NCBI GenBank assembly: GCA_024579835.1
Contig: CP102060.1
Coordinates: forward strand, 2,393,558 to 2,457,557
Direction: 5' to 3'
Origin: Clostridiaceae bacterium HFYG-1003
GTDB lineage: Bacteria; Bacillota; Clostridia; Clostridiales; Clostridiaceae
Length of the DNA: 64,000 nt
The position numbers and the translations under genes are program-made. Shown here in pieces: positions 43,959-52,317 of the stretch (its first letter is position 1; each line of letters begins with the position of its first letter). The notes under the pieces were generated by a model. It had not been told where the DNA came from and did not search any database. It was given only the letters and a program-made list of their open reading frames with translations.

Positions 43959-45776
43959 CTATCCGAGTTCTTCCGTTCCCTGGTTCAGCCGGTAGTAGCG
44001 TCCCTTCTGGCGCATCAGTTCGTCATGATCGCCCCGTTCGACGATTTCGCCGTTTTCCAGGACGATGATGGCATTGGCGTGCCGGACGGTGGACAGCCGG
44101 TGGGCGATGACAAAGGTGGTCCGGCCCTTCATCAGCTGATCCATGCCGCGCTCAATGAGCTGCTCGGTTCTGGTATCGACGGAGGATGTGGCTTCGTCCA
44201 GAATCAGAACCACCGGATCGGCAATGGCCGCCCGCGCAATGGACAGGAGCTGACGCTCGCCCTGGGACAGGCTGGTGCCGTCATTGCCGATCACCGTATC
44301 ATAGCCGTTCTTAAGCTGGCGGATAAAGCCGTCGGCATTGGCCAGCCGGGCTGCCTGGATGACATCCTCATCCGTGGCGTCCAGCCGCCCGAAGCGGATA
44401 TTTTCCTTGATCGTACCCTCGAACAGATGGACATCCTGGAGCACCATGCTCATGACGCTGCGCAGGTCGATTTTGTTGATTCGCCGGATGTCGATGCCGT
44501 CAAAGGTAATGACGCCGTCCTGAATCTCATAGAACCGGTTGATCAGATTGGTAATGGTGGTCTTGCCGGCGCCGGTGGATCCCACCAGAGCGATCTTCTG
44601 TCCCGGCTTGGCGTAAAGAGATACATCCTTCAGAATCGGTTTGTCTTCGACATACTGGAAGTCGACGTTGTTCAGGCGCAGATGGCCTTCCACGGGGACA
44701 TACTCCAGGCTGCCGTCGGTGCCCGGAACAGTCCAGCACAGTCCCCGGCCGCCGCCGCAGTCGTTCTGCAGGCGGACTTCACCGGCCACGTCCTCTTCCC
44801 TGCCATCGAGCATTTCAAAGATTCGTTCGGCTCCGGCGATGGCCGCGAGTATGGAGTTCATCTGATTGGATACCATGGTGATGGGCCGGGATACGGTGCG
44901 GGTGTACTGCAGGAACGCGGAGATATTGCCCAGTGTCATGGTTCCGGCCATGACCCGGCCGGCGCCCAGAATGGCAATCACCGCATACTGAATGAATGAG
45001 ATGTTTCCCATCAGCGGCATCAGCATGACGCCGTAGGCCGCCGCCCGGGAAGCGGATTCGCGCAGATGGTCGTTGATGTCGTTGTACTGGGTCATGGCCC
45101 GGCCTTCATAGCCGAACACCTTGACCACTTTCTGAGCGGAAACCATTTCCTCCACATAGCTGTTCATGTCCGCCATCACGCTCTGACGGTCCCGGAAATA
45201 GCGGGACGAGCGGCCGGCCACGATCTTGATGAGGTAGATGGAGAGCGCCATCATGATCACCATGACCAGCGTCAGCATCGGCGAGAGGAACACCATCATC
45301 AGAAAGGTACCCACCACAGTAATCAGGGAGGTAATGACCTGTACCAGACTCTGTTCCAGCGCTTGGCTCAGCAGGTCCACATCATTGGTAAAGGAAGACA
45401 TGATGCGGCCATGGCCCTGGGAGTCATGGTAGGCGACCGGCATCCGCTGGATCTTGGCGAACAGCTGGCGGCGGATGGTATGGATGATTTTCTGGGACAG
45501 CCGGGCCATGAACAGACTTCCCAGATACTGGCTCACAGCGATGCCCAGCACCAGGGCGATCATGATCAGAAGATAGCGGGTCAAAAGGGGCAGGCTGCGG
45601 TCAATGGTTACGGCATCGATGATGGGGCTGAGTATGCCGTTGGCTGCCACCTGGAACACTGTGCCCAGGATGACCAGGATAATGCCGGCGGCGAAGAGCA
45701 GTTTATGGTCGCCATAGTAGGATAACAGGCGACGAATGGTTTTCCGCGGGTTGGCGGGCATCATTTTCTGTTTCAT
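43959..45776 (-). CDS. ABC exporter half-transporter, catalytically complete (605 aa)
   Basis: A membrane domain of six helices (residues 20-320) is fused to an ABC ATPase. Walker A is GSTGAGKTTITNL near residue 405, the signature LSQGERQLLSIARA near 505, and Walker B VVLILDEATSSVD with its catalytic Glu. The His switch is in VIAHRLSTV. A 30-residue insert with CGGGRGLCW before the ATPase domain is unusual. It pairs with the preceding gene, which has a degenerate site, to form a heterodimeric exporter like LmrCD or YheHI. The start overlaps the partner stop (TAATG). Substrate unknown, probably a drug or lipid. Confidence 0.9.
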   Translation of the reverse strand: MKQKMMPANPRKTIRRLLSYYGDHKLLFAAGIILVILGTVFQVAANGILSPIIDAVTIDRSLPLLTRYLLIMIALVLGIAVSQYLGSLFMARLSQKIIHTIRRQLFAKIQRMPVAYHDSQGHGRIMSSFTNDVDLLSQALEQSLVQVITSLITVVGTFLMMVFLSPMLTLVMVIMMALSIYLIKIVAGRSSRYFRDRQSVMADMNSYVEEMVSAQKVVKVFGYEGRAMTQYNDINDHLRESASRAAAYGVMLMPLMGNISFIQYAVIAILGAGRVMAGTMTLGNISAFLQYTRTVSRPITMVSNQMNSILAAIAGAERIFEMLDGREEDVAGEVRLQNDCGGGRGLCWTVPGTDGSLEYVPVEGHLRLNNVDFQYVEDKPILKDVSLYAKPGQKIALVGSTGAGKTTITNLINRFYEIQDGVITFDGIDIRRINKIDLRSVMSMVLQDVHLFEGTIKENIRFGRLDATDEDVIQAARLANADGFIRQLKNGYDTVIGNDGTSLSQGERQLLSIARAAIADPVVLILDEATSSVDTRTEQLIERGMDQLMKGRTTFVIAHRLSTVRHANAIIVLENGEIVERGDHDELMRQKGRYYRLNQGTEELG

Positions 45777-47500
45777 TATACGGCCAGCCCCCTTTCCTGT
45801 GACTCGTTGATTTCGCGGTAAATCGGAGACGTCTCCAGGAGCTCCTGATGAGTTCCCTGGCTTTCGATTTCACCCTTTTCCATGACAATGATGCGGTCGG
45901 CATCCTCGATGGAAGAAATGCGCTGGGCGATGATGATGGTGGTGACATCCGCCAGGTTCTCCCGGAAGCTGCGGCGCAGCTTCGCGTCGGTGGTCATATC
46001 CACCGCGCTGGTGGAGTCATCCAGAATCAGAATCCGGGGCTGCTTAACCAGGGCCCGGGCAATGGTAAGGCGCTGTTTCTGACCACCGGAGAAGTTGGAG
46101 CCGCCCTGTTCCACGGGATGGTCCAGCCCGTCGCTGTACTGGGAGACAAATTCCCAGGCCTGAGCCCGGCGCAGTGCTTCGATGATCTGCTCATCGGCGG
46201 CGGCTTCATCACCCCACTGCATATTGCTGCGAATCGTCCCCGTGACCAGGGTGTTCTTCTGAAGCACCATACCGATGCTGTGGCGCAGTGTCTCCAGGTC
46301 ATAGCCCCGGACATCCTGACCTCCAACCAGCACCTGACCGGCACTGGCGTCGTACAGCCGCGGAATGAGCTGGACCAGGCTGGTTTTGGCCGAGCCGGTA
46401 CTGCCGATGATGCCGATGAGCTGGCCGCTGGCAATGGACAGATCGATGTGCTTGAGGACATCGTTGGAATTTCCGGGATAGCGGAAGGACACGTCTTTGA
46501 ATTCAATCCGACCATCCGCGACTTCGCCTACAGGCGACTCGGCGGAGCGGATTTCCGACTCGGTTTCCAGCACTTCGATGAGTCGGCCGGCGGAGGCGGT
46601 GCCCCGGGTCAGCATCATGAAATACATGGACAGCATCATCAGAGCCATCATGATCTGCGTGATGTACGTCACAAAGGCGATGAGCTCTCCGGGCAGCATG
46701 GTGCCGGCCATGATCTGCTGACCGCCGAACCACAGGACCGCGCCGATGCAGGCATAGATCACCAGATTCAGCACGGGCATGAGCACCATGATGAGATTGA
46801 CTGCTTTCAGGACCATATCACGCAAACCGTCATTGCGCTGGGCAAAACGCTCCTCCTCATGGCTCTGGCGGTTGAAGGACTTGACGACGCGAATTCCGAT
46901 CAGGTTTTCCTGCACAATCGCGTTGAGATGGTCCACCCGTTCCTGAATCGCCCGGAACATGGGGTTGGCGTATTTGAGAACAACCAGCAGGATCACGACA
47001 ACCAGCGGAATGGCCACGGCAAATACCAGGGACAGTCCGGGATTAAAGGAGATAGCCATGATCAGGGCCAGAATCATCATGAAAGGGGCCCGGATCGCCA
47101 TGCGCAGGCTCATCATGGCCACCTGGGCGAGCATGTCGGCATCGGCGGTCAGCCGGGTAATCAGCGTCGGTGGATTCAACACATCCAGATTGGCAAAGGA
47201 GTAGTTCTGAATCCGGGCAAAGGCCTCCTTGCGAAGTTCGGCGGCAAAGCCAAATCCGGCCCTGGCGCCAAAGAAGGAGCTGACCACTCCCATGAACAGC
47301 CCAAACAGAGCCAGGAGAATCATCAGCAGGCCCATCCGAATCACATAGGCCATGTCCTGGTTTTTGATGCCCACGTCAACAATGCGCGACATGAGCACCG
47401 GAACCAGAATATCCGAGGCCACTTCCAATATCATCATGATTGGACTGAGAATGGCGTATTTGCGGTATTTCTTCATAAATGGCAATAATTTTTTTAGCAT
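45776..47500 (-). CDS. ABC exporter half-transporter, degenerate ATPase site (574 aa)
   Basis: The domain order is the same as in its partner: six membrane helices, then the ABC ATPase with GSTGSAKTSLVQL near residue 370 and FSGGQKQRLTIARA near 475. Walker B reads ILILDDSTSAVD, with Asp in place of the catalytic Glu, which marks the non-hydrolysing member of asymmetric heterodimers. It starts four bases after the marR stop, so regulator and transporter form one operon. Confidence 0.9.
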   Translation of the reverse strand: MLKKLLPFMKKYRKYAILSPIMMILEVASDILVPVLMSRIVDVGIKNQDMAYVIRMGLLMILLALFGLFMGVVSSFFGARAGFGFAAELRKEAFARIQNYSFANLDVLNPPTLITRLTADADMLAQVAMMSLRMAIRAPFMMILALIMAISFNPGLSLVFAVAIPLVVVILLVVLKYANPMFRAIQERVDHLNAIVQENLIGIRVVKSFNRQSHEEERFAQRNDGLRDMVLKAVNLIMVLMPVLNLVIYACIGAVLWFGGQQIMAGTMLPGELIAFVTYITQIMMALMMLSMYFMMLTRGTASAGRLIEVLETESEIRSAESPVGEVADGRIEFKDVSFRYPGNSNDVLKHIDLSIASGQLIGIIGSTGSAKTSLVQLIPRLYDASAGQVLVGGQDVRGYDLETLRHSIGMVLQKNTLVTGTIRSNMQWGDEAAADEQIIEALRRAQAWEFVSQYSDGLDHPVEQGGSNFSGGQKQRLTIARALVKQPRILILDDSTSAVDMTTDAKLRRSFRENLADVTTIIIAQRISSIEDADRIIVMEKGEIESQGTHQELLETSPIYREINESQERGLAV

Positions 47501-47504
47501 ACTG

Positions 47505-47939
47505 TCACTTCCCTTCCGTCAGGCTGACCGCCCGCTGCGCCGTCTGCCGGAGCAGACGGATCATTTCTTCCACTTCTTGTTCCGGCAGACCCTCGGTGAT
47601 CCCGCTGACCCATCGATCCAGATCCTCCAGAATCAGCGGCTTGACGTCGCGTCCCGCCTGTGTGAACTCGACATCAAAGGCGCGGCGGTCCGTCCGGCTG
47701 CGCAGCTTGCGCACCAGACCCTTTTCCTCGAGACTCTTAATCACCCGGGTCGTCTGGGCGTCGTCCATCCGAAGATGAGCCCCCAGCGATTTCAGCTCCG
47801 TCGGTTCGTGTTCCCTGATATGGATCAGATACACGAACTCCGCTGAGTTCAAACCGTATTTTTTCAGTTCACTGTTTAAATAGATCTGGGTCTTGCGATG
47901 GATCACAGACACCAGCCCGCACAGTTCTGTCTTAACCAA
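47505..47939 (-). CDS. MarR-family transcriptional regulator (144 aa)
   Basis: A dimeric winged-helix repressor. The core is GLNSAEFVYLIHIREHEPTELKSLGAHLRMDDAQTTRVIKSLEEKGLV (helix-turn-helix) followed by the wing SRTDRRAFDVEFTQAG, the D-R-R signature of MarR. It starts with TTG at 47939 after AGGAGGGG. It heads the exporter operon and most likely represses it until a toxic ligand binds. The two palindromes at its own promoter are the likely binding sites. Confidence 0.9.
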   Translation of the reverse strand: MVKTELCGLVSVIHRKTQIYLNSELKKYGLNSAEFVYLIHIREHEPTELKSLGAHLRMDDAQTTRVIKSLEEKGLVRKLRSRTDRRAFDVEFTQAGRDVKPLILEDLDRWVSGITEGLPEQEVEEMIRLLRQTAQRAVSLTEGK

Positions 47940-48120
47940 TTGACTGTCCCCTCCTGTCTTGTTCGTTCAGCAGCATTCGTCAATGAATCATTCCAGGCTG
48001 CCAACGCAGCTATCGATCCATCGCCCCTTGCTCCTTCACCGGCTGTCAGTTCTCCGGATATCCTTGTCCTCTCGATTTAGAAACCAGTACCAAGGATTAT
48101 TCATACAATGAATGCCGAAT

Positions 48121-48172
48121 CATTGACAACTCAACTTAATGATTATGACAATATTTTCTTGAGTTGTCAATG
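48121..48172 (-). promoter_or_regulatory. MarR-operon promoter with doubled palindromic operator
   Basis: Minus strand: TTGACA (48165-48170) and CATAAT (48142-48147) with a 17-base spacer. TTGAGTTGTCAA (48159-48170) and TTGACAACTCAA (48123-48134) are exact inverted copies, and each is itself a TTGA-N4-TCAA palindrome. One covers the -35 box, the other the expected start site, so a MarR dimer on each would block RNA polymerase. Confidence 0.8.
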
Positions 48173-48177
48173 ATCTA

Positions 48178-48187
48178 CCTTCCGGAG
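48178..48187. repeat. Direct repeat flanking the insertion sequence, left copy
   Basis: CCTTCCGGAG at 48178-48187 recurs at 49733-49742 on the other side of the element, within one or two bases of its ends. It is the probable target-site duplication. Confidence 0.7.
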
Positions 48188-48188
48188 A

Positions 48189-49730
48189 TAGTGTCAACTT
48201 ACTTTCGGTTCAAAAATTGAATAGGCCTGCCGTGCGGATTCCAAGTAGCCCGGGTTTTACGATTTATACCACCCAAAATGAGGCGTTGCATAGCTGATTG
48301 AACCTTGTTTTACCGGGTAGACCCGGCTATTCTTCACGATCCGTTTTTCCAGCCTCAAAAGTCGGGCTTCCTTCTTCTTTTCTTTCTCTTTGGCAGCGAA
48401 GTAGCCCATGAGATCCCCGCCATTGAGGACGAAAACTCGCATGCGCGCTATATTCTCAGCACCTACTGTGCTCCACCCCATCGGGCGTGATGATAACCGT
48501 GAGGAAAGCACATGACTGACATGCCCTTCCGCACTGCAGCCCTGATAGCCCGACTTGGCCGCGTTCTGGATCGATTCCCAGTTGGACAAAAGATAGGTTT
48601 TCATCTCGCCTAACTTCTTTTCCTGGGTCTTTTTAAGCGGCAATCCCGCCGCTGATTCGAAGAATGTGTTGATGTCCTCAAGGGAGTCCATGCTGATGGC
48701 GTCTTTGAGGTACCAGTAATATTCATCCTTTGTCCCTTTGTAGGAATCAATCGGCGTTGCCGCCTGGCGCAGGGCCTTTTCCAGGTGGAACTTATCCAGA
48801 TAGAGCTTGCATCGAGGCAGAATCTGGGCACCCATCTTGATCCAGGACGCCCCATCCCCTGATAAGGAGATTTCCTCGATCTTATCCACTTCATAAGCCG
48901 AGTTCAGGTAATCGAACACTTCGTACCACAGTTCATCCGAGTTGCCCTTGTAGAAGCCTGCAAATCGACGTACACCCATTAAGGCCTTGCGTCTCTTCCC
49001 GACACTCTGCTGCCCCTCATGGACGTAGATCAGCCGCATCTGCTGATTGGAACCGTCCTGCATAGCTACATGATCCTCATCGGCCTCAATATAGATCCGA
49101 GATACCACTTTTTTCTGAGGCAGGGGTCCCTCAGAAGACTCAATGTTCCCCAGTCGATGGACCAGATTCATTACCGTAGTGCGGCTGGTAATTCCGCTGC
49201 TTGCATAGCGCTCCACCGTCCCCTGGTAAGAAATATCTTTAGCACTGGAGAGAAGACACGAGGCTAGTTCCCGGCTGATTCTCTGATGGGGCTCAAGGCC
49301 CAGAAGACGATCCACCAGACACACATGGTGATTAGTCTTTTTATCCCGAAAGTACGTCCGGTCAAAGACCACAGGTCCGGCTGTAGTAGCGATGGTTTTT
49401 GTTTGATTACGCCGTTCGATGGAGTAATCCTTTTTGCGTAACTGTGAGTTCCTCAGGCGCTCATCGAGTACCTGAACATAATCCTGGATCTGCTCACGGG
49501 CAATCCGATCCGTCAGCTCGTGAGTCTCCTGGACCACCTGATCCATGGTGAGGGTACCGCTTGCCATTCTTGAATCAAAACCTTGTCTGAGAGAGGTGAA
49601 CATTGAGTTGAAATCTGTTAAGATAGGCATGAGAATAAGTCCTTTCGTGTAGTTTGTTTGTTGTTGTTACTAACATTCTAGCACTTGGGCTTATTCTCTT
49701 TCATTTTCGACCTACAGTAACTTTACACTA
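48189..49730 (-). mobile_element. ISLre2-family insertion sequence, complete
   Basis: An element of about 1540 bp with one transposase gene. Its ends are imperfect inverted repeats: the left end reads TAGTGTCAACTTACTTTCGG and the right end, on the other strand, TAGTGTAAAGTTACTGTAGG. The flanks are 10-bp direct repeats. It has landed about 18 bases upstream of the -35 box of the marR-ABC exporter promoter. The transposase frame is intact, so the copy may be active. Confidence 0.85.
48257..49630 (-). CDS. ISLre2-family transposase (457 aa)
   Basis: The protein matches the ISLre2 (UPF0236-like) transposases of Bacillota. Family blocks are FDRTYFRDKKTNHHVCLVD near residue 90, SYQGTVERYASSGITSRTTVMN near 135, YIEADEDHVAMQD near 180 with acidic catalytic residues, and LSGDGASWIKMGAQILPRC near 260 with YLDKFHLEKAL after it. 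The end GWSTVGAENIARMRVFVLNGGD is also typical. The frame is unbroken and full length. AAAGGA precedes the ATG. Confidence 0.93.
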   Translation of the reverse strand: MPILTDFNSMFTSLRQGFDSRMASGTLTMDQVVQETHELTDRIAREQIQDYVQVLDERLRNSQLRKKDYSIERRNQTKTIATTAGPVVFDRTYFRDKKTNHHVCLVDRLLGLEPHQRISRELASCLLSSAKDISYQGTVERYASSGITSRTTVMNLVHRLGNIESSEGPLPQKKVVSRIYIEADEDHVAMQDGSNQQMRLIYVHEGQQSVGKRRKALMGVRRFAGFYKGNSDELWYEVFDYLNSAYEVDKIEEISLSGDGASWIKMGAQILPRCKLYLDKFHLEKALRQAATPIDSYKGTKDEYYWYLKDAISMDSLEDINTFFESAAGLPLKKTQEKKLGEMKTYLLSNWESIQNAAKSGYQGCSAEGHVSHVLSSRLSSRPMGWSTVGAENIARMRVFVLNGGDLMGYFAAKEKEKKKEARLLRLEKRIVKNSRVYPVKQGSISYATPHFGWYKS

Positions 49731-49732
49731 AG

Positions 49733-49742
49733 CCTTCCGGAG
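49733..49742. repeat. Direct repeat flanking the insertion sequence, right copy
   Basis: CCTTCCGGAG, identical to 48178-48187. Confidence 0.7.
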
Positions 49743-49872
49743 CACTTCCCTCTGTGATGCCTTTTCAGCGCAAACGGGAACAGATGCTGACGAACAGAAT
49801 ACAGAAAAATAATCCAAGAAGAGTAGTGTTTTCGGAGTAGGTTGCCGTTCGGACTACGTTGCTGTTTCAGAG

Positions 49873-50000
49873 TATGTTGCTACTTCAAAGCATATTGCCG
49901 CTTCAAAGCATATTGCCGCTTCAAAGCATATTGCCGCTTCAAAGCATATTGCCGCTTCAAAGCATATTGCCGCTTCAAAGCATATTGCCGCTTCAAAGCA
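49873..50000. repeat. 18-bp tandem repeat (CTTCAAAGCATATTGCCG)
   Basis: Seven nearly identical 18-base units in a row, with diverged copies on both sides (TTTCAGAGTATGTTGCTA on the left, CTTCAAAGCATGATGCTG on the right). It lies just beyond the terminator of the importer operon. The open frame through it (QSILPL repeats) has no support as a gene. Confidence 0.92.
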
Positions 50001-50020
50001 TGATGCTGCGTCGGAGAACG

Positions 50021-50047
50021 AAAAAGCTCCGCTGCAGGCAGCGGAGC
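50021..50047 (-). terminator. Intrinsic terminator of the ABC importer operon
   Basis: GCTCCGCTGC (50026-50035) and GCAGCGGAGC (50038-50047) pair, and TTTTTCG follows on the minus strand. Confidence 0.9.
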
Positions 50048-50092
50048 GGATGGGTCTTTGGAGAAGGCAGGAACCTTCGGTTGGCTTTGGAA

Positions 50093-51244
50093 TTACCCTT
50101 CGGCTTTCTTGGGAGCGACAGGGGTTCCCTGGCCGCGGAAGGCCTGACGGTCGAGTTCCTTTTCCCGGATTTTGCGTCGGGCATGCATAACGAGGGCCAG
50201 GGCTACAATGCCGTAGGAAATAACCATGCGGGAGTATTCCCCGATCATGGAATTTCCGGTCAGGGTCGTGGCAGCCGGCGGCATCAGGACGAACAGTGTG
50301 TGGAACAGTCCGGTACCAAGGATGGCATTGAGAATGCCGGCCGAGGCGACGGAGGCACCGCCGATGAGCAGGGAGGCTGCGGAGTACAGGGCGCTGGACT
50401 CATGACCCGTATAGGTGTTCATGGTACCCAGGTTCTGCAGGTAGATGATCTGACCGATTCCGGCCAAAATGGTGGAGATGGAGATCGCCCAGAGCCGGGT
50501 CCGGTCCACGTTGATGCCGGAGTTGGCGGCTACTTCCATGTCCTGTCCGACCGCCCGCATGTCCTGTCCGAGCTTAGTCCGGGTAATCCAGACAGTGAAC
50601 AGGCAGAGCAGGACGATCAGGAGAATGGTAAAGAACGGGATCTTGAAGTTCCCGATATACAGCGGCGAACCGAGCAGGTTGGTCAGGAAACTGTCACCCA
50701 GCTTGTCAAACGCCTGGGAGCTGGTGAGCTCCAGGGTATTGCGCACGCCGACGCCCTTGGACAGGATGATGCTGCGGTTGGCGTTGAAGGGCAGGATCGA
50801 GGATCCGAAAATGTAGAGGATGACAAACTGGTAGACTCCGTTGATCAGGAAGGCCAGCATCATGGAGGTGATCATTTCCCGGCCTTTGGCCCGGTTGAGA
50901 ACCTGGCCGGCAAAGATGCCGAGCAGCAGGGCTACCGGAACGGAGATCAGGATTGCGGCAAAGAGCGCCTCAGGGCCTTTCATGCCCAGGCCCTGCACGG
51001 TGATGAGTCCGATCTGTCCGGCCATGGCCCCCAGTGACAGGGCAAAGTTGATGCCCATGCCGGCCATGATGGGAAGCAGCAGCGCCAGAACCAGGAAGGA
51101 GTTACGCACCATGCGGATCATGACCTGCTCAGCGATGTACTCAACCGGCAGTCCGGAGGGCTTGATCGCCAGGGCGCTGATGATCAGGAACAGGGCCGGA
51201 ACGGCCACAGACATCAGACCTTTTTGAAAGCGGTTTGATTTCAT
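50093..51244 (-). CDS. ABC importer permease, BMP/simple-sugar type, second subunit (383 aa)
   Basis: A membrane protein with eight to ten helices of the branched-chain permease superfamily used by nucleoside and simple-sugar importers. The conserved cytoplasmic loop TRTKLGQDMRAVGQDMEVAANSGINVDRTRL is near residue 240; it docks to the ATPase. The Lys/Arg-rich C-terminal tail (RRKIREKELDRQ) lies inside the cell. The ATG overlaps the stop of the first permease. Substrate unknown. Confidence 0.85.
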   Translation of the reverse strand: MKSNRFQKGLMSVAVPALFLIISALAIKPSGLPVEYIAEQVMIRMVRNSFLVLALLLPIMAGMGINFALSLGAMAGQIGLITVQGLGMKGPEALFAAILISVPVALLLGIFAGQVLNRAKGREMITSMMLAFLINGVYQFVILYIFGSSILPFNANRSIILSKGVGVRNTLELTSSQAFDKLGDSFLTNLLGSPLYIGNFKIPFFTILLIVLLCLFTVWITRTKLGQDMRAVGQDMEVAANSGINVDRTRLWAISISTILAGIGQIIYLQNLGTMNTYTGHESSALYSAASLLIGGASVASAGILNAILGTGLFHTLFVLMPPAATTLTGNSMIGEYSRMVISYGIVALALVMHARRKIREKELDRQAFRGQGTPVAPKKAEG

Positions 51245-52317
51245 TATTTCTTCCTCCTTCTGGTCAGCGCATAGACAATCAGTCCGTTGGTTACGACCAC
51301 ACGGATGATCTCAGACAGGTCGATCTTGATCAGTGAGTTGATGACCGACGGCGTCATGGTGACCAGTGCCTGGAACAGGAGCGTTCCCACCACCACGTTG
51401 GTGATGGTGGCCTTGTTGACGGAAGCTCCGCCCATCAGGACGGCAGCGACGGTCGGGAATACAAAGCCCAGGGGCGCGCCATACATTTCAATGAAGCCGA
51501 AGCTCTGCTGATACGTGATGAGGCCGACGGCGGCAATCGCTGTGGAAAACATGACGGAGGTTGTACGCATTTTATTGATGCTGATTCCAGCTGCCCGGGC
51601 ATAGTCCGGGTTGGATCCCACTGCCGTCATGGCCGTGCCCATTTTCGTTTTGAAGAAGAACCAGACCAGCGCCGCCATGATAATGAAGACCAGCAGCATG
51701 CCGATGGGGATCTGCAGATAATTGTTGATCCGGATGACCGGGAGGGCGTCGGGCCGGGCAGACAGCGGATCAACCGTAACGGGATCCGACAGTGCCTTCC
51801 AGACCCCTTCCAGGGAAATGGTCTGGCGCAGTCCGCTTCCTCCATAGCTTTGGATGGACCGGGGATTCTTGAAGGGCAGGATAACCCAGAGAATGTTGAA
51901 GAAGAAGATGATGACGTAACCGACATAGGTTGCGATGACCATTTCTTCGCCCTTGACGCGGTTGAGCAGTTCGCCGTAGAAGAAGCCGAACAGAAGTCCG
52001 AACAGCGCGCCGATGATCATGGCGACAAACAGTCCGGCAATTCCCCCAATGCCAAGTTCCAGCGACAGGACCGAGCCGAGCAGTCCGCTGATGAAGCCCA
52101 CCGGGATGCCGAAGTTAAGTCCGCAGCCCGACTGGATCATCGGAACCATGGACAGCACCATAATCGAGTTGATGCCGAACCGGAAGAGGATGTCCGTGAT
52201 GGATTTGTCGATACGGATTCCGGCCGGTCCGGTCAGAAGGAACAGCACGATGAGGAATCCGGAAATGATGAGGTTGGGAAGGCCGAAGCTTTCCTTCAGT
52301 TTATTCAGTTTTTCCAT
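51244..52317 (-). CDS. ABC importer permease, BMP/simple-sugar type, first subunit (357 aa)
   Basis: A paralogue of the next gene. SGCGLNFGIPVGFISGLLG near residue 63 is a typical pore segment, and FKTKMGTAMTAVGSNPDYARAAGISINKMR near 225 is the ATPase-docking loop. GVVLMGGAS-type ends (VAAVLMGGASVNKAT) are typical of the family. It overlaps the ATPase stop and the second permease start by one base each, so the operon is tightly packed and the channel is probably a heterodimer. Confidence 0.85.
   Translation of the reverse strand: MEKLNKLKESFGLPNLIISGFLIVLFLLTGPAGIRIDKSITDILFRFGINSIMVLSMVPMIQSGCGLNFGIPVGFISGLLGSVLSLELGIGGIAGLFVAMIIGALFGLLFGFFYGELLNRVKGEEMVIATYVGYVIIFFFNILWVILPFKNPRSIQSYGGSGLRQTISLEGVWKALSDPVTVDPLSARPDALPVIRINNYLQIPIGMLLVFIIMAALVWFFFKTKMGTAMTAVGSNPDYARAAGISINKMRTTSVMFSTAIAAVGLITYQQSFGFIEMYGAPLGFVFPTVAAVLMGGASVNKATITNVVVGTLLFQALVTMTPSVINSLIKIDLSEIIRVVVTNGLIVYALTRRRKK

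Noticed and set aside
45848-47488. 546-codon plus-strand frame antisense to the ABC exporter
   Set aside because: His/Asp/Gln-rich shadow of a well-supported ABC transporter gene on the other strand.
49873-50000. CRISPR array
   Set aside because: The 18-bp units follow each other without spacers, so this is a plain tandem repeat; no cas genes are present.
49859-51037. 392-codon plus-strand frame starting with QSILPL repeats
   Set aside because: It begins in the 18-bp tandem repeat and continues antisense to the permease gene; no start signal.
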